A DNA stretch of 49,546 nt from Muribaculaceae bacterium (GCA_020026215.1 JAHHQT010000003.1:1-49546); one strand, 5' to 3'; numbered from the stretch's first letter, positions 26,369 to 35,844 are shown. The notes: generated by a model from the sequence alone, not told the origin. A program made the numbers and translations.

Positions 26369-28780
26369 ATGGAACAACAAGATATTGCACAGACACAACC
26401 CAATGCTAATTCCATCACTATTCAAGATTTACTATACGCTTGTATTTCGAGATGGAAATGGTTTGTCCTTTCATTATTAATTACTCTTGGTTTTGCAACA
26501 TTGAGTTTGTTACGCACCCCAGCGGAATATAACAGAACCGCTTCTATCCTGATTAAAGAAGATTCAAATGGCACTCCTTTCTCATCCCAAATGGAGCCAT
26601 TCTCAGGATTTGTTTTTTTCCAAGGTTATACAAATGTAAACAATGAATTAGTAGCTTTAAAGTCTCCAGCATTGATGGCTGAAGTTGTAAAACGTATGGA
26701 TTTGACAACAAATTACGCAATTCCTGGGACATTTCATAACAAGGTTGCTTATGGAAAATCGCTACCTATTAAAGTCTTTTTTGATGGAATTCCTGAAAAA
26801 GAATCAGCCAATTTCGTATTAAATATTTCAAAAGAAAGGGACATAAAGCTTTCTGATTTAACATATTCTAAAGAAGGTGATATGATCGAAGTTGACAAAG
26901 ATTTTGAAGGGAAAATTTTAGAGACAATTCAAACACCTATAGGTAATATTAAAGTATCCCCTACAGAGCACTATGTCAACGGAGAAGAATACACTATATA
27001 CATTTCCAAAACTAGCATATACAATGCGACTAATGCTTACGCAAGAAAACTATCTGTAGCCCTAAATAGCAAAGAAGCGACAGTAATTGACTTATCATTT
27101 AGAGACAATTCTATACAAAGAGCTGAAGATATTATCAACACATTGATTGAGGTTTACAATGAGAATTGGTCAAGAGACAAAAACCAAATAGCAGTTAGTA
27201 CTTCTCAATTTATAAACGAACGTCTAGCTGTCATTGAAAAAGAGCTTGGTCATGTTGATGAAAACATCTCATCTTATAAGAGTCAGAATCTTCTCCCAAA
27301 TGTAGAGGTAGCATCAAGTTTATATTTGAACAAAAGTACTGAAAACAATGCTCAAATAGTAACATTGAACAACCAACTTTACATGACAAAATATGTAAAG
27401 GATTATATCGCCAATAAAAAGAATGACAAACAATTATTCCCTGTCAATTCGGGGATAGGCAATCAGACTATTGAAAAACAAATTTCTGAATACAATACAC
27501 AGCTACTTACTCGTAATAACTTAGTCGCCAATAGTAGTGAACAAAACCCATTGGTTGTTGATTTGGACAATTCATTAAAAGCAATGAAAAATGCGATTGC
27601 AACATCTATTGACAATCAAATTGTGACACTAGAGTCTCAATTAAATAGTTTGCGAAAAGAAGAGCGCAAAACTACTTCTCAAATTGCAGCCAACCCTACT
27701 CAAGCAAAATATTTGATTTCTGTAGAACGTCAACAAAAAGTTAAAGAAGCTCTATATTTGTTTTTATTGCAAAAACGTGAGGAAAACGAACTCTCTCAAG
27801 CATTCAGTGCCAACCATACACGAATCGTAGTACCTCCTTATGGAAGTTTCGTTCCAACAAGTCCAAATAGAAAAAATATACTATTAGTGGCCTTTGTCCT
27901 TGGTTTATTAATTCCAATTGTTATTATTTTCTTAAAGGAAAATAATAACACAAAAATACGCGGTCGCAAAGACCTTGAAGGTGTGCAAGCACCATTTCTT
28001 GGAGAAATTCCTTTGCTCCTACATCACAAGAAAGGCTTGTTGAAGAAACGTGAAATGGCCAAGAATGAGATTGTCGTGAAAGAAGGCAGTCGTAACATCA
28101 TCAACGAGGCGTTCCGTGTACTGCGAACCAACCTTGAATTTACGGTTGATGATAATAAGGAATCAAACGTAATCATTGTCACTTCTTTTAATCCGGGTAG
28201 TGGCAAATCATTTATCACAATGAACACTGCCATGAGCCTTGCCATTAAAGGCAAAAAAGTATTGGTTATAGACGGAGACTTGCGACATGCGTCTGCTTCT
28301 GCATATATCAATACTCCAAAACTGGGTATCAGTGATTATCTTGGAGGTAAAGAAACAGAATTAAGTAAAATCATTACTACAAGTTCAATGAATAAGAATC
28401 TTGATATCATCCCAGTTGGAACCATTCCTCCCAATCCAACAGAACTATTATACAAAGACCGCTTTGGAGAATTAATCGACAAGGTAAAAGGCCAATACGA
28501 CTATGTATTCATCGACTGTCCTCCTATCGAAATAGTAGCCGATACACAAATCATCAGCAAATTTGCAGATCGTACTATTTTTATTGTACGTGCAGGATTG
28601 TTGGAACGTACTATGGTTTCTGAGCTTGACAATCTTTACAACAATAAGAAATACAAGAACATGTCTCTTGTTCTTAATGGGACAGAAGGCGGAGGAAATC
28701 GTTATGGTTACAAATATGGTTATCGCTATGGTTATCATTACGGCTACAGTGATAGTTATCATTACGGTTCTGAAGAATAA
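26369..28780 (+). CDS. wzc: Wzc-like polysaccharide copolymerase with tyrosine autokinase (BY-kinase) domain
   Basis: This inner-membrane protein (803 residues) controls chain length and export with Wza. The N-terminal Wzz domain has a first membrane helix (WFVLSLLITLGFATLSLL), then a long periplasmic coiled-coil region and a second helix near residues 500-520 (ILLVAFVLGLLIPIVIIFL), preceded by the PTSPNRK motif. The cytoplasmic BY-kinase domain has Walker A NPGSGKSFITMN (about 607), Walker A' VLVIDGDLRH (about 631) and Walker B VFIDCPP (about 713). The last 25 residues carry about ten tyrosines in YG/YGY repeats, the usual autophosphorylation cluster. Cycling of phosphorylation presumably regulates assembly. 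Confidence 0.96.
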   Translation: MEQQDIAQTQPNANSITIQDLLYACISRWKWFVLSLLITLGFATLSLLRTPAEYNRTASILIKEDSNGTPFSSQMEPFSGFVFFQGYTNVNNELVALKSPALMAEVVKRMDLTTNYAIPGTFHNKVAYGKSLPIKVFFDGIPEKESANFVLNISKERDIKLSDLTYSKEGDMIEVDKDFEGKILETIQTPIGNIKVSPTEHYVNGEEYTIYISKTSIYNATNAYARKLSVALNSKEATVIDLSFRDNSIQRAEDIINTLIEVYNENWSRDKNQIAVSTSQFINERLAVIEKELGHVDENISSYKSQNLLPNVEVASSLYLNKSTENNAQIVTLNNQLYMTKYVKDYIANKKNDKQLFPVNSGIGNQTIEKQISEYNTQLLTRNNLVANSSEQNPLVVDLDNSLKAMKNAIATSIDNQIVTLESQLNSLRKEERKTTSQIAANPTQAKYLISVERQQKVKEALYLFLLQKREENELSQAFSANHTRIVVPPYGSFVPTSPNRKNILLVAFVLGLLIPIVIIFLKENNNTKIRGRKDLEGVQAPFLGEIPLLLHHKKGLLKKREMAKNEIVVKEGSRNIINEAFRVLRTNLEFTVDDNKESNVIIVTSFNPGSGKSFITMNTAMSLAIKGKKVLVIDGDLRHASASAYINTPKLGISDYLGGKETELSKIITTSSMNKNLDIIPVGTIPPNPTELLYKDRFGELIDKVKGQYDYVFIDCPPIEIVADTQIISKFADRTIFIVRAGLLERTMVSELDNLYNNKKYKNMSLVLNGTEGGGNRYGYKYGYRYGYHYGYSDSYHYGSEE

Positions 28781-28822
28781 ATAAACTAAAATCTATAAAT
28801 ACATTTTACAAAACTAAATTTT

Positions 28823-29542
28823 ATGATTAAGACAGTTGTAATTATGGCAGCCGGACTTGGAACACGCTTTGGCCACTACACAGAGTTAATGCCCAAAGGA
28901 TTTATCGAAGTGGGCAACCAACCCATGGTAATCCGCAGTATTGAGACCCTGCTTGCTTGTGGCATCAAACGAATCATTATCGGCACTGGATATAAAAAAG
29001 AGGCTTACGAAGCATTAAAGACTAAATATCCAATGATTGAAACATGTTTCAGTCCTCGATATGCAGAAACCAACAGCATGTACACCTTATACAACACCAA
29101 AGAGTTGATTGGCAATGATGATTTTCTATTATTGGAATCTGATTTGGTATTTGACAAAAATGCCATTACCTCTTTGATGGAGTGTAAAGCGCCGACAGCA
29201 ATGTTAATTACCCCTGTCACCAAGTTTCAAGATCAATATTATGTTGAATCCGATGCAGACGGTCGTTTGACCAATTGCTCGGTAAACAAAGAAGAAATTA
29301 ACGCAAAAGGAGAATTGGTTGGAATTCACAAACTATCACACGAATTTTTCGCAAGAATGTGTGCGGACTATGCATCAATAGTTAAAGACCAACCAAAACT
29401 AGGATACGAATACGAATTGCTCCACATGTCACAAGACATCATGCCTATCTATGTTCTGAACAACCCGAACGTGAAATGGTATGAAATTGACGATGTCAAC
29501 GACAAAGAATATGCAGAGCAACACATTATCCCCTATTTATAA
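28823..29542 (+). CDS. LicC-like phosphocholine/aminoethylphosphonate-type cytidylyltransferase
   Basis: This is a sugar-nucleotidyltransferase-fold protein of 239 residues. The N-terminal nucleotide-binding loop is MAAGLGTRFG (about 8-17), followed by PKGFIEVGNQPMV, and the metal-binding Asp is in LLLESDLVFD (about 97). YAETNSMYTLY and the C-terminal WYEIDDVNDKEYAE match the LicC/phosphocholine cytidylyltransferase group, which activates a phosphorylated alcohol or phosphonate with CTP. The next genes are a DUF5690-type permease (4 bases away) and a LicD-like transferase, so the three probably decorate the polysaccharide. The substrate (phosphocholine, phosphoethanolamine, 2-aminoethylphosphonate or other) is unknown. 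No choline kinase is present. Confidence 0.8.
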   Translation: MIKTVVIMAAGLGTRFGHYTELMPKGFIEVGNQPMVIRSIETLLACGIKRIIIGTGYKKEAYEALKTKYPMIETCFSPRYAETNSMYTLYNTKELIGNDDFLLLESDLVFDKNAITSLMECKAPTAMLITPVTKFQDQYYVESDADGRLTNCSVNKEEINAKGELVGIHKLSHEFFARMCADYASIVKDQPKLGYEYELLHMSQDIMPIYVLNNPNVKWYEIDDVNDKEYAEQHIIPYL

Positions 29543-29545
29543 CAT

Positions 29546-30844
29546 ATGAGCTTAAAAGAGAAATTATCTCGTTCTTCAAATACTACTCTCGCAATCTATT
29601 CAGCAATTGTCATCTTTTTATTATATACTTGTTGCTATGGCTTTAGAAAACCATTTACCGTTGCATTGTATGAAGGACAGACATTATGGGGTTTCGACCT
29701 TAAAATAGTATTTGTTCTTTCTGAAATCATCGGATATGCAGTTTCCAAATTTATTGGTACGGCCATACTCCCGGGAGTCAAAAAGAATCAACGAGTATTT
29801 TATATAGTTGGATTATTAACATTTTCAGAATTAACATGGATTGGATTTGGAGCATTGCCCACCGTATGGAAAACTGTCAGTGTCTTTCTTAGCGGTCTTC
29901 CTTTGGGAATGATTTGGGGACTCCTGTTCAGTTATATTGAAGGACGCAAAATCAGCGAAATTGTCAACGTAGGACTAAGTGCAGCACTAATTGTAGCCTC
30001 CGGACTGGTAAAGACATTAGGACAATCCCTGATGAATACATTCAACCTTACAGAATATTGGATGCCATTCGTAACGGGAGCCGTCATCTTTCCACTAATG
30101 CTCATATTGGCATATCTACTAAATCAAATTCCGGAACCTACGGAACGAGACAAGATGCTCCGCACAGAGCGGGCTCCAATGTCAAAAGCAGAAAGGAACT
30201 CTTTCTTTAAGCAATTCTTCTTTGGAATCTGCATGTTAGTTTTGCTTTACGGATCATTGACCGTTTTCCGCGAATTGCGCGATTCATTCGCAGCCGATTT
30301 ATGGAAAGAATTAAATGTAACCGATACATTCATCTTCACAAAAACAGAATATCCTATTGCATTCATTGTATTGGCTCTAATGTTCCTTACGGCATTTATT
30401 CCAAACAATAGACTTGCATTGAATATATTATACATAGTCGCCGGAATAGGCGGATTCTTGACAATTGGAGTTACAGTCCTATATATCTATGGATACATCA
30501 ATCCCGTTTGGTGGATGATACTTTCAGGCTTAGGTATGTATATGGGCTACATTCCGTTCTCCTATTTGATTGAACGATTGATTGCATCACTGCAGATAGT
30601 AAGTACATCAGTATTTATTCTATACCTTGCCGACTCTGTCGGATATTTAGGAACAGTAAGCGTATATATCACTAAAAATTTCTCTGAAATGGATCTTTCA
30701 TGGAATCAGATGTTGATTTACACCGCAATTATTACATCAGTCATAGCAATTGCCAGCACATTTACCACCTACAAATACTTTAGGAGACAACTGAATGTTA
30801 TGACAATTGTTCCTAAACTAAGCGAAGACAATAAAAGAGCATAA
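29546..30844 (+). CDS. MFS-like membrane protein, DUF5690 family
   Basis: A 432-residue polytopic membrane protein with roughly 12 hydrophobic segments. It begins near IVIFLLYTCCYGFRKPFTVALYEG and ends in a short charged cytoplasmic tail. It resembles the DUF5690 group of Bacteroidetes MFS-like proteins, which has no established substrate to my knowledge. It starts 4 bases after the LicC-like gene and precedes a LicD-like gene. That place recalls the LicB choline permease in lic operons, but the sequence is not LicB-like. Uptake of a head-group precursor, or export of an activated one, is an inference from position only. Confidence 0.7.
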   Translation: MSLKEKLSRSSNTTLAIYSAIVIFLLYTCCYGFRKPFTVALYEGQTLWGFDLKIVFVLSEIIGYAVSKFIGTAILPGVKKNQRVFYIVGLLTFSELTWIGFGALPTVWKTVSVFLSGLPLGMIWGLLFSYIEGRKISEIVNVGLSAALIVASGLVKTLGQSLMNTFNLTEYWMPFVTGAVIFPLMLILAYLLNQIPEPTERDKMLRTERAPMSKAERNSFFKQFFFGICMLVLLYGSLTVFRELRDSFAADLWKELNVTDTFIFTKTEYPIAFIVLALMFLTAFIPNNRLALNILYIVAGIGGFLTIGVTVLYIYGYINPVWWMILSGLGMYMGYIPFSYLIERLIASLQIVSTSVFILYLADSVGYLGTVSVYITKNFSEMDLSWNQMLIYTAIITSVIAIASTFTTYKYFRRQLNVMTIVPKLSEDNKRA

Positions 30845-30890
30845 AACCAAAATCAGCGACTAACAATAAAATTTTTACTACCTTTGAGGT

Positions 30891-31694
30891 ATGAAAAAAA
30901 TCGAAATCAAAGAATTAAAAGAAATTCAAGTAAAAATTTTAGACGTATTCGTCAAATTTTGCGAAGACAACAATTTAAAATATTTCCTTACTTACGGGAC
31001 TTTATTAGGTGCAATCAGACACAAAGGATATATTCCTTGGGACGATGATATTGACGTATCAATGCCACGTCCTGATTATGAACGTTTCATCGAGACATTC
31101 AACAATCAAGAATCTGATTACAAGGTTATCCATCATACAATCAATGAGAAATACCCTATTCCTATAGCAAAAGTATATGACAGCAGAACGACTTTAATCG
31201 AACTGTTCTCCGACAAGTTCAACGTAGGAATCAATATAGACATCTTCCCTATTGACGGTCTGCCTGACGACAAAAACAAGGCAGTGAAACATCTTAAAAA
31301 AGTCATCTTTTGGAGAAATGTCCAAAATACAAAGAACAGATCAATCGCCTATAAAAGCGTATGGTATAAAAACCTATTGGTTTTATTGTTAAAACTACCT
31401 ACAGCCTTTATCAGCGACATCAAAATCAATAAAATAATCAGCAAACTAGCCACAACCTACGATTACAAAACATCCAACTTTGTGGCCAACTGTACAGCCC
31501 CCGACGGCGTACACGAAATTTTAGAAAAATCGAAAACATATTCTGACCAGACAGAAGTTCCATTCGAAGGGAAGACCTATAAAGCTCCAAACGGTTATGA
31601 CAATTACCTCAAGACCATCTACGGAGACTACATGAAATTCCCCCCCCTTGAACAACAAGTCTCAGAACATTTTTCAAAAGCATACTGGAAATAA
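30891..31694 (+). CDS. LicD-family phosphotransferase
   Basis: LicD-type enzymes transfer a phospho-alcohol, such as phosphocholine or ribitol phosphate, from a CDP donor to a glycan. The 267-residue sequence has the family hallmark YGTLLGAIRHKGYIPWDDDI near residues 39-58, IPIAKVYDSRTTLIE, NVGINIDIFPIDGLPDD and the C-terminal YGDYMKFPPLEQ. With the LicC-like gene it forms a donor-plus-transferase pair. An unbroken run of eight C (31640-31647) encodes the FPP of the last motif, and slippage there would replace about the last 17 residues. A TACCTTTG motif just before the ATG has no -33 partner. Confidence 0.9.
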   Translation: MKKIEIKELKEIQVKILDVFVKFCEDNNLKYFLTYGTLLGAIRHKGYIPWDDDIDVSMPRPDYERFIETFNNQESDYKVIHHTINEKYPIPIAKVYDSRTTLIELFSDKFNVGINIDIFPIDGLPDDKNKAVKHLKKVIFWRNVQNTKNRSIAYKSVWYKNLLVLLLKLPTAFISDIKINKIISKLATTYDYKTSNFVANCTAPDGVHEILEKSKTYSDQTEVPFEGKTYKAPNGYDNYLKTIYGDYMKFPPLEQQVSEHFSKAYWK

Positions 31695-31763
31695 AAAATT
31701 TATATCTCTTTTTTCATAATATCGAATTAAACATTAAACACAACATATTAAAAAAATAAAAAA

Positions 31764-33029
31764 ATGGAAACAAGAATTTGTGTGATTGGGTTGGGATATG
31801 TCGGTTTACCTCTTGCTCGTTTATTTTCAACAAAACATGCAACAATTGGTTTCGACATGAATCAGAAACGAGTTGATGCATTAAATGCAGGACATGACGC
31901 AACACTTGAAGTTTCAGACGAATTACTTCAAGATGCCATCAAGAATCATGGTTTTAAATGCACTACCGACCTTGATGAAATTAGAAATTGCAACGTATAT
32001 ATTGTTGCTGTTCCTACACCTGTTGATGATAATAATCGTCCAGATTTAAGACCTCTTTGGGGGGCTAGCGAAACCGTCGGTAAAGTAATTTCTAAGGGTG
32101 ACGTTGTTATTTATGAATCAACTGTCTATCCAGGAGTTACAGAAGAAGAATGTCTTCCTGTTGTGGAAAGAGTTTCTGGTTTAAAATTCAACACTGATTT
32201 CTTTGCCGGTTATTCTCCAGAACGCATTAACCCGGGAGATAAACAACATACTGTAGAAAAAATCAAGAAAGTAACATCAGGTTCAACGCCAGAGATTGCC
32301 GATTTTATTGACAATCTTTATAATTCAGTTCTTGTTAATGGAACCCATAAAGCGACATCTATCAAAGTTGCTGAAGCATCAAAAATCATTGAAAATTCTC
32401 AACGTGACGTCAATATTGCATTCATGAATGAATTGGCAAAGATTTTCAACGCAATGGGTATTGATACCCGTGATGTTATCGATGCTGCTTCTTCAAAATG
32501 GAATTTCATCAAACTTTCTCCAGGTTTGGTTGGTGGTCACTGTATCAGTGTTGACCCTTACTATTTAATTCAAAAAGCACAGGTATATGGCGTACTACCA
32601 AGAATCATGTTCTCTGCTCGCCGTTTAAATGATGGAATGGGTGCATATGTAGCAAACCAAACCATTAAATGCATGAACCTAAAAGGAGTCAAAGTTAAAG
32701 ATGCCAAAATCCTTATTTTAGGTATTACATTCAAAGAGAACTGCCCTGATATCCGTAATACAAAAGTCGTTGATATCTATCAAACACTTAAAGAATACAC
32801 TAACGATATCACAGTTTGCGACCCTTGGGCTAATGCTGAAGCTGTAAAACGTGAATATAATATAAGCATTACAAATCAAGTAACTGACAAAGATTATGAT
32901 GCTGTTATACTAGCAGTTTCTCATAAAGAATTTATTGGACTGAATATCAAAGATTTGGTAAAAAGCAATAGTGTTATCTATGATGTTAAAGGAATTCTAG
33001 ATAGAAATATTATTGACGGCAGACTATAA
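31764..33029 (+). CDS. UDP-N-acetylhexosamine 6-dehydrogenase (TviB/WbpO type), copy 1
   Basis: This is a member of the UDP-glucose/GDP-mannose dehydrogenase family, 421 residues. It oxidises C-6 of a UDP-HexNAc twice with NAD to give the uronic acid. The Rossmann motif is IGLGYVGLPLARLF (about 7-20), and ESTVYPGVTEEEC and GYSPERINPGDK are followed by SKWNFIKLSPGLVGGHC with the catalytic Cys at about 258, then the C-terminal GITFKENCPDIRNTKV. It resembles TviB/WbpO more than WecC. The product could be GlcNAcA, GalNAcA or ManNAcA. A copy with roughly 93% protein identity by eye lies at 40488, and 426 bp are identical between the two. Confidence 0.93.
   Translation: METRICVIGLGYVGLPLARLFSTKHATIGFDMNQKRVDALNAGHDATLEVSDELLQDAIKNHGFKCTTDLDEIRNCNVYIVAVPTPVDDNNRPDLRPLWGASETVGKVISKGDVVIYESTVYPGVTEEECLPVVERVSGLKFNTDFFAGYSPERINPGDKQHTVEKIKKVTSGSTPEIADFIDNLYNSVLVNGTHKATSIKVAEASKIIENSQRDVNIAFMNELAKIFNAMGIDTRDVIDAASSKWNFIKLSPGLVGGHCISVDPYYLIQKAQVYGVLPRIMFSARRLNDGMGAYVANQTIKCMNLKGVKVKDAKILILGITFKENCPDIRNTKVVDIYQTLKEYTNDITVCDPWANAEAVKREYNISITNQVTDKDYDAVILAVSHKEFIGLNIKDLVKSNSVIYDVKGILDRNIIDGRL
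32379..32804 (+). repeat. Identical 426-bp tract, copy 1 (with 41103-41528)
   Basis: Line-by-line comparison finds no difference between 32379-32804 and 41103-41528 (constant offset 8724). It covers the catalytic half of both dehydrogenase genes. Flanking parts of the same genes differ at many synonymous positions, apart from a second identical run of 53 bp (31914-31966 with 40638-40690). Such patchiness suggests gene conversion. Confidence 0.9.
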
Positions 33030-33037
33030 AACAAATC

Positions 33038-34510
33038 GTGAGTAGCACAAATAATACAAAACAAGCTGCTTGGATAGCAATCGGCAGCTTGTTTTCCTTT
33101 GGTTTTGGAATTATAAGTTCCATGATCCTCAGTAGATATTTTGATAAAGGGGACTATGGAACATACAAACAAGTAATGTATGTATATAGTACATTACTTT
33201 CTGTTTTCACATTAGGACTACCAAAGGCCTTTTCTTATTTTTTACCAAGAGTCGAGATTTCGCAAGCTAAAAATCTTATCAAGAAAATTACGAATCTATT
33301 TTTCATTCTTGGAGGAGTTTTCTCTTTGTTACTATTTATAGGGTCTCCTATTATTGCTTCAATCCTTAAGAATCCCGACCTAAATTCAGCGTTGAAAATT
33401 TTCGCAATTGTTCCTTTCTTAATGTTGCCCACAATGGGCTTGGAAGGAGTCTTAGCGACCTATAAGAAAACAATGTTCATGGCTATATATACCATTGTAA
33501 CAAGAACAATTATGTTACTTTGTGTAGCAATACCCGTTTTACTCTTTAATACAGGATACCATGAAGCTTTAATAGGTTTTGTTATTGCATCAACATTTGA
33601 ATTCATTCTCGCATTATACCTAAAATACTATCCCATAAGACATGAGGCTAATAACAAATGTACGGTAAAGTATAGCGAGATTTTTAAATTCTCCTTTCCC
33701 CTATTGTATGCTAGCATATGGGGGTCGTTGTTAAATTCAATAGACCAATTTTTTATTAGTCGGTATTTTGGGAACGAGGTCTTTGCAGATTTCTCGAATG
33801 GAGCATTAGAACTACCATTTGTCAGCATGATTGTCGGAGCAACAACAACTGTGTTAACACCTCTATTTTCCCAAAAAGTATTTCAAAAAGGAAATTTCAA
33901 GACAGAAATATATCCAATTTGGACTCAAGTTTTTGAGAAATCAGCAATGTTAATTTATCCAATTGTATTCTTTTGTATATTTGATGCCAACCTTATAATG
34001 ACCGTAATGTATGGCGATTTATATGAAACAAGTGGTGATTACTTTAGGATAAAACTATTTACCTATTTCGTAAAAATAATTGCATTTTACCCTGCTTTAT
34101 TAGCGTTAAATGCAACTAAATTTTATGCCAAAGTCTTTCAATATGCATTTTTAGTATTATTGCCACTTGAATATTTAGTTGCTACTTTGGTACAAAATCC
34201 CCTACTGATTACAGGTGTTCATGTATTTACAACGATAAGTTATATTCTTATCTTCCTAAGGTACATTGCAAAAAAATTTGGAGTTTCATTAATGTCACTT
34301 TTCCCAATTAAAAGTATTATAAAAATCGCCTCGGCCTCAATTTTATCAATTATATTCATATATATAATAAGGAACTCAATTTATTTTAATATGCATCACT
34401 TGGAAGTACTAATTATTGATTTATCAATTTTCACAAGTATATTTATAATAATGTCAATCTTAATGAAACTGAATTATTATAAAATAATAAAACCTTTATT
34501 TAATAAATAA
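33038..34510 (+). CDS. wzx: Wzx-type oligosaccharide flippase
   Basis: A 490-residue polytopic protein of the MOP/polysaccharide-synthase group with about 14 hydrophobic segments. It begins AAWIAIGSLFSFGFGIISSM and then SRYFDKGDYGTYKQVMYVYS, the pattern of the Wzx/RfbX N-terminus. It should flip the lipid-linked repeat unit across the inner membrane for polymerisation by the EpsG-like protein at 36932. The start is a GTG at 33038, 8 bases after the dehydrogenase stop; no ATG precedes the first helix. Its base composition is much more AT-rich than the operon's right end. Confidence 0.9.
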   Translation: MSSTNNTKQAAWIAIGSLFSFGFGIISSMILSRYFDKGDYGTYKQVMYVYSTLLSVFTLGLPKAFSYFLPRVEISQAKNLIKKITNLFFILGGVFSLLLFIGSPIIASILKNPDLNSALKIFAIVPFLMLPTMGLEGVLATYKKTMFMAIYTIVTRTIMLLCVAIPVLLFNTGYHEALIGFVIASTFEFILALYLKYYPIRHEANNKCTVKYSEIFKFSFPLLYASIWGSLLNSIDQFFISRYFGNEVFADFSNGALELPFVSMIVGATTTVLTPLFSQKVFQKGNFKTEIYPIWTQVFEKSAMLIYPIVFFCIFDANLIMTVMYGDLYETSGDYFRIKLFTYFVKIIAFYPALLALNATKFYAKVFQYAFLVLLPLEYLVATLVQNPLLITGVHVFTTISYILIFLRYIAKKFGVSLMSLFPIKSIIKIASASILSIIFIYIIRNSIYFNMHHLEVLIIDLSIFTSIFIIMSILMKLNYYKIIKPLFNK

Positions 34511-34511
34511 T

Positions 34512-35207
34512 ATGAGATGTATAGTAGTTGGTGCATCAATGGTTATGCCGACTTTTGAATTAAAATATGAGGATACTTGGCTTTTCAAGATTAAAGAAAA
34601 ATATCCAAATATTGAATTTATAGATAAATGCCGGAGGGCTTCCAGCGTAGAACGATTAATATCAGAAGGACAAAATTCTTCAGGATATGATTTATTGGAA
34701 TTTTACAATCCTGATTTTGTAATTCTTCATATTGGCCTAACAGACGTAGCTCCTCGATTATTGAAAAGGAATGCTTTTTATACAAAAATTATCAACCATC
34801 TTCCTTTTTCAAATATCATATACAATTGCATCCGTAAAATCAAAGGAAGAACTATGTCCTGTTCTGATTTATCAACAGAAAGATTTTATTTTTGCTTATC
34901 CCGATATGTAGAAAGAGCAATAAAAACAAGCACTCCTGTATTTTGCATAAAACTTCTTCACTGTGGAGAAAAAGTTTTAAATAGGAGTCCTGAAATGAAC
35001 CGAACAATTGATATATATAATCAATTATTCGATAAATTAGAATCTGTTTATCCAAACGTACACTTGATTAGCCCTTTAAAATCAATAGGAACAAAAGAAA
35101 GAGCTGAATATATGCAAAGTGATGGAATTCACCTTTCTGCAAAAGGAAGTTTCCAATTGTTTAGAGAACTTGACTCTGAATTACAAAAGTATCTAAAGTT
35201 GCAATAA
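34512..35207 (+). CDS. SGNH/GDSL-like hydrolase, possible polysaccharide esterase
   Basis: A 231-residue soluble protein with the SGNH-hydrolase pattern. VVGASMV near residues 5-11 stands in for the GDS block with the presumed nucleophile Ser9. HIGLTDVAP near 74 corresponds to the GxND block, with Asp where Asn is usual. SDGIHLSAKG near 203 supplies the DxxH pair. Proteins of this type in polysaccharide loci often remove or transfer acyl groups. No signal peptide is seen, so it would act in the cytoplasm. It starts 1 base after wzx ends and precedes a hexapeptide acyltransferase. Confidence 0.72.
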   Translation: MRCIVVGASMVMPTFELKYEDTWLFKIKEKYPNIEFIDKCRRASSVERLISEGQNSSGYDLLEFYNPDFVILHIGLTDVAPRLLKRNAFYTKIINHLPFSNIIYNCIRKIKGRTMSCSDLSTERFYFCLSRYVERAIKTSTPVFCIKLLHCGEKVLNRSPEMNRTIDIYNQLFDKLESVYPNVHLISPLKSIGTKERAEYMQSDGIHLSAKGSFQLFRELDSELQKYLKLQ

Positions 35208-35223
35208 ACATTAAATTTAAGTA

Positions 35224-35844
35224 ATGATAAAAAGCATAATTAAACATATTTTGCCATTACCAATAAAACAATATCTTCGTTTTTGTGGATCTATTAGCAA
35301 TCGCGTAACAATTTGGGAATACCTCAAATTTTACATAAAAAAAGATAAGGCTATATATTGGCCCGTTCATAAAAATTCAGAAGTAACACATCCTTTAAAT
35401 ATTTTTGTTGGGATTAATTCCAATGCTGGAACACGGCCAGGGTGTTACCTTCAAGGAAATGGAGGTATACATATTGGCAAATATGTCCATTTTGCTTCAA
35501 ACATTGGTATAATCAGTGGCAATCATGACGTAAATAACCAAATGCTCCATATAAATAAAGAAGTCTATATTGGGGATTATTCTTGGATAGGCATGAATTC
35601 TGTAATATTACCAGGGGTAAATCTAGGACCGAGAACAATTGTCGGAGCAGGAAGTGTTGTGACAAAAAGTTTTCCTGAAGGTTTTTGTGTTATTGCCGGA
35701 AACCCTGCAAAGAAAATAAAAGATTTAGAAAAGGAAAAATTTGTCCCGACCAAATACCAAACGGAGTTTTATGGGTTCATACCTAAAGACAATTTTGAGA
35801 AATTTGCAAAGAAACATTTAAAAGGACATAAATATATAAAGTAA
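35224..35844 (+). CDS. Hexapeptide-repeat (left-handed beta-helix) O-acyltransferase
   Basis: A 206-residue member of the xenobiotic/serine acetyltransferase-like group. Hexapeptide repeats run through HIGKYVHFASNIGIISGNHD and VYIGDYSWIGMNSVILPGVNLG to TIVGAGSVVTKSFPEG and VIAGNPAKKIKD. The GNHD His is the likely catalytic base. It probably acetylates a sugar of the repeat unit using acetyl-CoA. Its stop codon shares one base with the start of the wecB-like gene (35844), so translation is probably coupled. Confidence 0.88.
   Translation: MIKSIIKHILPLPIKQYLRFCGSISNRVTIWEYLKFYIKKDKAIYWPVHKNSEVTHPLNIFVGINSNAGTRPGCYLQGNGGIHIGKYVHFASNIGIISGNHDVNNQMLHINKEVYIGDYSWIGMNSVILPGVNLGPRTIVGAGSVVTKSFPEGFCVIAGNPAKKIKDLEKEKFVPTKYQTEFYGFIPKDNFEKFAKKHLKGHKYIK

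Noticed and set aside
30879..30886. TACCTTTG just before the licD-like gene as an internal promoter
   Set aside because: It matches the -7 consensus but no -33 element lies 19-21 bases upstream, and the start site would fall inside the start codon region.
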